A program made the translations under genes and the position numbers. A model generated the notes under the pieces. It saw only the letters and a program-made list of their open reading frames with translations, ran no database searches and was not told where the DNA came from. Positions 58,889 to 64,000 of a stretch of DNA of 64,000 nucleotides are shown piece after piece. The stretch covers positions 868,001 through 932,000 of the forward strand of contig NZ_CP059560.1 of assembly GCF_017894385.1 (NCBI RefSeq). Reading direction: 5' to 3'. This DNA is from Aromatoleum petrolei (GTDB lineage Bacteria; Pseudomonadota; Gammaproteobacteria; Burkholderiales; Rhodocyclaceae). Each line of letters begins with the position of its first letter. The stretch's first letter is position 1.

Positions 58889-59668
58889 ATGTCCGCACCC
58901 AACGCCGCCCGTTCGATCGAGTTCCGCAACGCGACGCTCGGCGCCACCATCGCGGTCTTGCGCGAAACCGAACCGGCACGGCTCGCCGACGCCCTGCACC
59001 TGATGCTCGGCGGCATGCCCGATTTCTTCAACGGAGAGGCGGCAGTGCTGGATTTCTCCGGCGTGAGCTCGCATCCCGAACGCATCGATTGGATCGGTCT
59101 CGCGAGCCTGTTCCGCCGCTATCGGCTGCAGCCCGTCGGCGTGCGCAGCCTGCCCGAGGACCTCGCTGCATCGGCCCGTCAGGCCGGCCTCGCGATCCTC
59201 GACGGCGCCGAACTCCGGGAACGCCAGGGTGGCGCCGCGCCGGCACCGCAGGCCCGACCGGAACCCGCCCCCGCGGCTCAGCCCGCTCCGGCTCCGGCCG
59301 CGCCCCCAGCTCTGGGCGCGAACACTCTCTACATCGACCGTCCGCTGCGTTCCGGCCAGCAGGTGTATGCCCGCGGCGGCGACCTCGTGCTCCTCGCCGG
59401 CGTCAGCAACGGCTCCGAAGTCATCGCCGACGGCAGCATCCACTGCTACGGCCCGCTGCGCGGCCGCGCACTGGCCGGCGCGCAGGGCAACGCCGAAGCC
59501 CGCATCGTCACCACCAATTTCGGTCCCGAGCTGGTGTCGATCGCGGGCATCTACCGCACCTTCGAGCAGGGCATTCCCGCCGCCGTCGCGGGCCGGCCGA
59601 CGCTCGTGCGTCTCACGGCCGACGACAACGAACAGAAACTTGACATCGCATCGCTGCAGCTCGGTTGA
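58889..59668 (+). CDS. minC: septum site-determining protein MinC
   Basis: 259 residues. MinC blocks FtsZ assembly away from midcell when recruited by MinD. The N-terminal FtsZ-inhibiting domain (SIEFRNATLGATIAVLRE) is joined by a Pro/Ala-rich linker (about 110-145) to the beta-helical C-terminal domain (RPLRSGQQVYARGGDLVLLAGVSNGSEVIADGSIHCYGPLRGRALAGA). The ATG at 58889 (MSAPNAARS) was chosen; the frame opens earlier only at a TTG. First gene of minCDE, 31 bp before minD. Confidence 0.96.
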   Translation: MSAPNAARSIEFRNATLGATIAVLRETEPARLADALHLMLGGMPDFFNGEAAVLDFSGVSSHPERIDWIGLASLFRRYRLQPVGVRSLPEDLAASARQAGLAILDGAELRERQGGAAPAPQARPEPAPAAQPAPAPAAPPALGANTLYIDRPLRSGQQVYARGGDLVLLAGVSNGSEVIADGSIHCYGPLRGRALAGAQGNAEARIVTTNFGPELVSIAGIYRTFEQGIPAAVAGRPTLVRLTADDNEQKLDIASLQLG

Positions 59669-59699
59669 GCGCAGTCCAAACTCTCAGGAAGGACATACC

Positions 59700-60515
59700 G
59701 TGACTCGTGTCGTCGTCGTAACTTCGGGCAAGGGTGGCGTGGGCAAGACCACCACCAGCGCTGCGTTTTCCTCCGGCCTCGCCCTACGCGGCTTCAAGAC
59801 GGCCGTCATCGACTTCGACGTCGGCCTGCGCAACCTCGACCTGATCATGGGCTGCGAGCGTCGCGTCGTGTATGACCTCATCAACGTCATCAACGGCGAC
59901 GCCAAGCTCAACCAGGCGCTCATCAAGGACAGGCACTGCGACAACCTCTTCGTGCTGCCCGCCTCGCAGACGCGCGACAAGGATGCGCTGACCGAGGAAG
60001 GCGTCGAGAAGGTGATCCGCGACCTTGAGCACATGGGGTTCGACTACATCGTGTGCGACTCACCCGCCGGCATCGAACGCGGCGCGGTGCTCGCGCTGAC
60101 CTTCGCCGACGAGGCCATCGTCACGACCAACCCCGAGGTTTCCTCGGTGCGCGACTCCGACCGCATCCTCGGCATCCTGCAGTCCAAGTCCCGCCGCGCC
60201 GAGGAAGGCAAGGAGCCGGTCAAGGAGCACCTGCTCGTCACCCGCTACTCGCCCAAGCGCGTCGAGGAAGGCGAAATGCTGTCGTACAAGGACGTGCAGG
60301 AACTGCTGCGCGTGCCGCTGATCGGCGTGATCCCCGAGTCGGAGTCCGTCCTTCAGGCCTCGAACCAGGGCACGCCTGCGATCCACCTCAAGGGAACCGA
60401 CGTTTCCGAAGCCTACACCGACGTGGTCGCCCGCTTCCTCGGCGAAACCCGCGAGCTGCGCTTCGTGAATTACGAAAAGCCGGGCCTCATCAAGCGCCTG
60501 TTCGGAGGCAAGTAA
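59700..60515 (+). CDS. minD: septum site-determining ATPase MinD
   Basis: 271 residues starting with GTG (59700) behind AGGAAGGA. The deviant Walker [14 protein letters not shown] is at residues 10-22, followed by [16 protein letters not shown], and the C-terminal amphipathic membrane-targeting helix ([12 protein letters not shown]) is intact. MinD binds membrane in its ATP form, recruits MinC and is released by MinE. The stop is one base before minE. Confidence 0.98.
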   Translation: MTRVVVVTSGKGGVGKTTTSAAFSSGLALRGFKTAVIDFDVGLRNLDLIMGCERRVVYDLINVINGDAKLNQALIKDRHCDNLFVLPASQTRDKDALTEEGVEKVIRDLEHMGFDYIVCDSPAGIERGAVLALTFADEAIVTTNPEVSSVRDSDRILGILQSKSRRAEEGKEPVKEHLLVTRYSPKRVEEGEMLSYKDVQELLRVPLIGVIPESESVLQASNQGTPAIHLKGTDVSEAYTDVVARFLGETRELRFVNYEKPGLIKRLFGGK

Positions 60516-60516
60516 G

Positions 60517-60777
60517 ATGTCCTTCCTTGCCCGCCTCTTCGGCGAAAAGAAGAAGACGGCGGAGATCGCCAAGAACCGCCTGTCGCTGCTGATCGCACAC
60601 GAGCGCAGCGGCGACGCGGCCAAGGCCGACTTCCTGCCCGCACTGCAGCGTGAACTGATCGAGGTGATCTCGAAGTACGTCGCGGTCAATCCGGACGACA
60701 TCAAGGTGCACCTCGACAAGCAGGACAACTACGAAGTCCTGGAAGTCAATATCGTCCTGCCCGAACAGGCACGCTGA
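60517..60777 (+). CDS. minE: cell division topological specificity factor MinE
   Basis: 86 residues. MinE stimulates MinD ATPase and sets up pole-to-pole oscillation. The N-terminal membrane-targeting and anti-MinCD region ([30 protein letters not shown] without the gap) and the C-terminal dimer domain ([20 protein letters not shown]) are both present. It begins one base after minD. Confidence 0.97.
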   Translation: MSFLARLFGEKKKTAEIAKNRLSLLIAHERSGDAAKADFLPALQRELIEVISKYVAVNPDDIKVHLDKQDNYEVLEVNIVLPEQAR

Positions 60778-60800
60778 CCCTCGGGGAGGGCCTCAGACAC

Positions 60801-60828
60801 GGTGGGCGCGGATGAATCCGCGCCCACC
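60801..60828. terminator. 13-bp hairpin between minE and the chemoreceptor gene
   Basis: GGTGGGCGCGGAT and ATCCGCGCCCACC form a perfect 13-bp inverted repeat around GA, in the 74-bp gap between convergent genes. It has no adjacent T run; probably a bidirectional terminator-like hairpin. Confidence 0.55.
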
Positions 60829-60851
60829 TGGCCTTGCTCCGTTGATTCCGG

Positions 60852-62651
60852 TCAGGAGCCGGCCAGCAGCGCCTCTGCCGGCATGCCGACGCGCACGTTG
60901 CCCCACAGCCGGCCGCCGATCATAATCGGCATCGATATGTCGCACAGGATCTCGCCGGTATCGCGCATGAACGTCTGCAGCAGCAGCGGTTCGGTGTTCT
61001 TCGCCCCGCGCAGTTCCGCCACTCCCTCGAACTTGCGGCAAGTGCGGTTGCCGACCAGGTCCACCTCCCTGTTTCCGGTCAGCGGCTTCGAATACTTGAG
61101 GTTGTGTCCCGACAGATAGCTGTCGACATTCAGCCCTACGGCATAGGTGCAGCCCGGAATCGCCGCGAGGCATTCGTCGAGCAACTTCTGGCAGCGACGC
61201 GTGTACTCGTCGCCCCACGACACCTTGAACTTCTGCGGGTAGGTGTCCGGAATCGGCTGGTAGCGCCTGTCGAACACGTCGAAACGGTTGTTCTTCATGT
61301 CCTCGAGCTGGGCCTGGACACGATCGCGGAAAATCCGCGCCTGCTCAACGGCGTGATCGAATTCGCCCTTGCCGATCTTGAAGCGCGACACCAGTTCCTG
61401 CACCGATTCGGTCGCGCGGGCGAGCTTGTGCGTGCAGGCCTCGGACTCCTCCATGTGGCCTGCCACCGTGCCGGACAGATCGTGAATCGCGGTCACGTTG
61501 TCATGGACCTGGGCATTGGTCGCCGATAGCTGCTCCATCGCCGCCGCGATCTGCAGCAGTTGCTCGCCGGTCGTTTCGAACTCGCCGACCATGAACTGGA
61601 ACTGCGTCGCCGAGCGGGCGACAACCTCACGCGCCTGCAGCACGTCGGCATTGATGACCTCGTTCTCCGCCCGCGTCGTCATCACCCGGCCGATCATGCC
61701 GTCGATGTTGCCGGTGATCTCCTCGGCCGCGGTATTCACACGCTCGGCCAGTTTGCGGACCTCGTCCGCGACGACCGCGAAGCCGCGCCCCGCCTCGCCC
61801 GCGCGCGCCGCCTCGATCGCCGCGTTGAGCGCAAGGAGGTTGGTCTGATCGGCGATCTCGCGGATCAGCTTGGCGATCTGCTTGACGCTTTCGGAGCGCG
61901 TGGACAGATCGTCCACCGTCGCATTGAAGTGCACCACCTTCTCGCTCACCGCATTGATCTTGTCCGAGATCTCGCGCATCTCCCCCAGCGAAGCCCGCGC
62001 GACCTCCAGATTCTTGGTCGTCGAGGCCGAGATCTGCTGCGTGCTCGCCGAAACGCTCTCGATCGCCGAGGTCGACTCGGTGCTCGCGCTGAACACCACT
62101 TCGGTGAGCTGGCCCTGCCGGCGTGCGTTGTTCGCCGCGCCTCCGACGCGCGATTTCACGACGACTGCGTCGCGCGCGATATTCACGCTCGACGTGCGCA
62201 CGTCGCCAATGATCTGGCGCATCTTCTCGGCGAACTGGTTGTAGCTGAAGGCAAGATCGCGCAGCTCGTCGTGCGTGACGAGCGGCAGGTTGCGCGAGAA
62301 GTCACCCTCGCCGCGCGCGATCTCATTGAAGATGCCGGTGATGATGCGCACCGGCCGGACGATGAGGTGCCGGATGTAGACGATCTGGCCGACGTTGATA
62401 ATGAGGGCCACGGCCGTCAGGATCAGCATCAGGTACAGCCCTCCCTCGAGGGAACCGGCGACCTGCTGCGCCAGTTCGGGCGAGACCTTGCCCGCCTCGA
62501 GCAGGGTTCGGACCTCGGTCTTCTGGTTCAGGTAGATCCCGAGATACACCACGTCGATGAAGAACAGCAGCAGGAAGCTGCACAGCTTCTTCGTGAGCGA
62601 GTTCCAGAACGTTTTTTCGATCGTCTCGTACAGGCTATCGGGCGAGCCCAT
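60852..62651 (-). CDS. methyl-accepting chemotaxis protein with C-terminal sensor domain
   Basis: 599 residues. Two membrane helices (about 22-42 and 72-92) enclose a very short periplasmic loop; a HAMP domain (about 93-146) and the methyl-accepting coiled coil follow, with the conserved hairpin tip [35 protein letters not shown] near 265-300. After the signalling domain comes a further domain of about 150 residues ([35 protein letters not shown]) resembling a Cache-like ligand domain with four Cys. The sensor is thus probably cytoplasmic. GGAGAG precedes the ATG, and a FliA-like promoter lies upstream. Confidence 0.9.
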   Translation of the reverse strand: MGSPDSLYETIEKTFWNSLTKKLCSFLLLFFIDVVYLGIYLNQKTEVRTLLEAGKVSPELAQQVAGSLEGGLYLMLILTAVALIINVGQIVYIRHLIVRPVRIITGIFNEIARGEGDFSRNLPLVTHDELRDLAFSYNQFAEKMRQIIGDVRTSSVNIARDAVVVKSRVGGAANNARRQGQLTEVVFSASTESTSAIESVSASTQQISASTTKNLEVARASLGEMREISDKINAVSEKVVHFNATVDDLSTRSESVKQIAKLIREIADQTNLLALNAAIEAARAGEAGRGFAVVADEVRKLAERVNTAAEEITGNIDGMIGRVMTTRAENEVINADVLQAREVVARSATQFQFMVGEFETTGEQLLQIAAAMEQLSATNAQVHDNVTAIHDLSGTVAGHMEESEACTHKLARATESVQELVSRFKIGKGEFDHAVEQARIFRDRVQAQLEDMKNNRFDVFDRRYQPIPDTYPQKFKVSWGDEYTRRCQKLLDECLAAIPGCTYAVGLNVDSYLSGHNLKYSKPLTGNREVDLVGNRTCRKFEGVAELRGAKNTEPLLLQTFMRDTGEILCDISMPIMIGGRLWGNVRVGMPAEALLAGS

Positions 62652-62691
62652 CTTTTCTCTCCGCTATCGATTTTGTTCGAATATATCGCGA

Positions 62692-62719
62692 CTATCGGCC
62701 ACAACCGGGCGACACTTTA
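62692..62719 (-). promoter_or_regulatory. sigma28 (FliA)-like promoter of the chemoreceptor gene
   Basis: On the minus strand TAAAGTGT and GCCGATAG are 12 bp apart; the flagellar sigma28 consensus is TAAAGTTT-N11-GCCGATAA. The spacer is one base long, but both boxes are near-perfect and lie about 40 bp before the start codon. Confidence 0.65.
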
Positions 62720-62774
62720 GCGCCAAGAGCAAATTCGTAGCGCGGTCCGCAGCATGATGCTAGACGGCTTGCAT

Positions 62775-62803
62775 TTGCCGGGTACCTTCGGGCATGCCAC
62801 AAT
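62775..62803 (+). promoter_or_regulatory. candidate lysS promoter
   Basis: TTGCCG (62775-62780) and CACAAT (62798-62803) with a 17-bp spacer lie 35 bp before the lysS start codon. Each box has four of six consensus bases. Confidence 0.4.
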
Positions 62804-62837
62804 TGTCTTTTTTCGCCGCAACCTGCCGATTCGATTC

Positions 62838-64000
62838 ATGAGCGACCAGAACAACAACCCCGCCAGCGCACCCGACGAGAACCACATCATCGCCGAGCGG
62901 CGTGAAAAACTGGCCGCCTGGCGCGCCACCGGCCGCGCCTTCCCGAACGACTTCTCGCGCGAAAACACCGCCGGCAAGCTCGACGAGCTGTACGGCGACA
63001 AGGAACCGGAAGCCCTCGACGCCAATCCGGTCGAGGTCAAGGTCGCCGGCCGCGTGATGCTCAAGCGCGTCATGGGCAAGGCCAGCTTCATCACCATCCA
63101 GGACCTGTCCGGGCGCATCCAGCTCTACGTCACGCGCGACGCGGTCGGCGAAGTGGTGTACGCCGACTTCAAGCACTGGGACATCGGCGACATCGTCGGC
63201 GCAGTCGGCACCGTGTTCAAGACGCGCACCGGCGAGCTGTCGGTGAAAGTGTCGGAAGTGCGCCTGCTCACCAAGAGCCTGCGCCCCCTGCCGGACAAGT
63301 TCCACGGCCTCACCGACGTCGAGCAGAAGTACCGCCAGCGCTACGTCGACCTGATCATGAACGAGCAGACGCGCTTCACGTTCGTCGCGCGCAGCCGCAT
63401 GGTGCAGTCGATCCGCAACTACATGGTCAACCACGGCTTCCTCGAAGTCGAGACGCCGATGATGCACCCCATCCCCGGCGGCGCGGCGGCCAAGCCCTTC
63501 ACGACCCACCACAATGCGCTGGACATGGAACTGTTCCTGCGCATCGCGCCCGAGCTCTACCTCAAGCGCCTGGTGGTCGGCGGCTTCGAGAAGGTCTTCG
63601 AGGTCAACCGCAACTTCCGCAACGAAGGCCTGAGCCCGCGCCACAACCCCGAATTCACGATGATGGAGTTCTACGAGGCCTACGCGGACTACCGCAGCCT
63701 GATGAACTTCACTGAAGGCCTGCTGCGCCAGGCAGCCCGCGAGGCGCTGGGCACCGAGGTATTCGTGTATCAGGGCCGCGAGCTGGACCTCTCCAAGCCT
63801 TTCGCGCGCCTGACCATTGTCGAGGCGATCCGCAAGTACCACCCGGGCTACACCGTCGAGCAGCTCAACGACGCCACCTGGGTGCGCAACAAGCTCACCG
63901 ACCTGAAGGCCGAGCCGCGTGCCGGCGCCGGCCTCGGCACGTTGCAGCTGATGCTGTTCGAAGAGACCACCGAGGCCGAGCTGTGGGAGCCGACCTTCAT
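62838..64000 (+). CDS. lysS: lysine--tRNA ligase, class II (3' end outside window)
   Basis: The first 387 codons of a class II lysyl-tRNA synthetase. It starts [20 protein letters not shown] at the ATG at 62838. The OB-fold anticodon-binding domain ([21 protein letters not shown]) precedes the catalytic domain with motif 1 near [18 protein letters not shown] and motif 2 [22 protein letters not shown]. About 115-120 residues including motif 3 lie beyond position 64000. The frame is open to the window edge. Confidence 0.97.
   Translation, partial: MSDQNNNPASAPDENHIIAERREKLAAWRATGRAFPNDFSRENTAGKLDELYGDKEPEALDANPVEVKVAGRVMLKRVMGKASFITIQDLSGRIQLYVTRDAVGEVVYADFKHWDIGDIVGAVGTVFKTRTGELSVKVSEVRLLTKSLRPLPDKFHGLTDVEQKYRQRYVDLIMNEQTRFTFVARSRMVQSIRNYMVNHGFLEVETPMMHPIPGGAAAKPFTTHHNALDMELFLRIAPELYLKRLVVGGFEKVFEVNRNFRNEGLSPRHNPEFTMMEFYEAYADYRSLMNFTEGLLRQAAREALGTEVFVYQGRELDLSKPFARLTIVEAIRKYHPGYTVEQLNDATWVRNKLTDLKAEPRAGAGLGTLQLMLFEETTEAELWEPTF

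Overview
The window reads as GC-rich chromosomal DNA of a betaproteobacterium. The gene orders rimP-nusA-infB and trpS-scpA-scpB-rluB, the hopanoid-type hpnCDE set, two diguanylate cyclases and an all-housekeeping frame point towards the Rhodocyclales (Azoarcus/Aromatoleum/Thauera-like); this placement is inferred from gene content, not from a database search. I see no insertion sequence, prophage, CRISPR array or rRNA, and one tRNA gene.

Layout. 1-4.7 kb, minus: rimP-nusA-infB (infB runs off the left edge), with a strong sigma70 promoter and an intrinsic-terminator hairpin in the leader. 4.7-10.6 kb, minus: rnm-like PHP phosphatase, YciO-type protein, M50 protease, trpS, scpA, scpB, rluB. 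11.2-14.7 kb, plus: gcvH-gcvP ending in a terminator. 14.7-19.6 kb: two GH17-type proteins, one fused to a GT2 synthase, probably making a beta-1,3-type glucan. 19.6-22.3 kb: a LysR regulator divergent from fpr, then a secreted protein translationally coupled to a free lipoyl-domain protein. 22.3-28.4 kb: CHASE-PAS-GGDEF cyclase, ettA, exported metallo-beta-lactamase-fold protein, CPA1 antiporter. 28.6 kb: tRNA-Leu(UAG). 28.7-33.0 kb, minus: AttEFGH-like ABC exporter set. 33.3-35.6 kb: periplasmic binding protein coupled to a HAMP-GGDEF cyclase. 35.7-38.7 kb: hpnC-hpnD-hpnE (squalene for hopanoids). 38.7-42.2 kb: LolD-like ATPase, tesA, selD and mnmH.

42.2-49.1 kb, minus, is the most unusual part: a tightly packed five-gene unit of a P-loop protein of unknown function, an ABC exporter, an alpha/beta hydrolase, a sensor kinase and a sigma54-dependent response regulator. 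In front of its first gene lies a good -24/-12 promoter, and two G/C palindromes sit about 100-130 bp upstream of the predicted start, where enhancer sites for such regulators are expected. It looks like a self-contained, self-regulated signalling and export system that I cannot match to a named pathway.

49.1-58.8 kb: a methyltransferase coupled to a GabD-like dehydrogenase (minus), then a Pat-like acyl-CoA synthetase/GNAT fusion, hexose-6-phosphate mutarotase, tex, an ArsC/YffB-like protein and an Hsp33 that lacks its zinc-binding cysteines (plus). 58.8-64 kb: minCDE, a chemoreceptor with a C-terminal sensor domain and a FliA-like promoter, and the 5' part of lysS, cut by the right edge.
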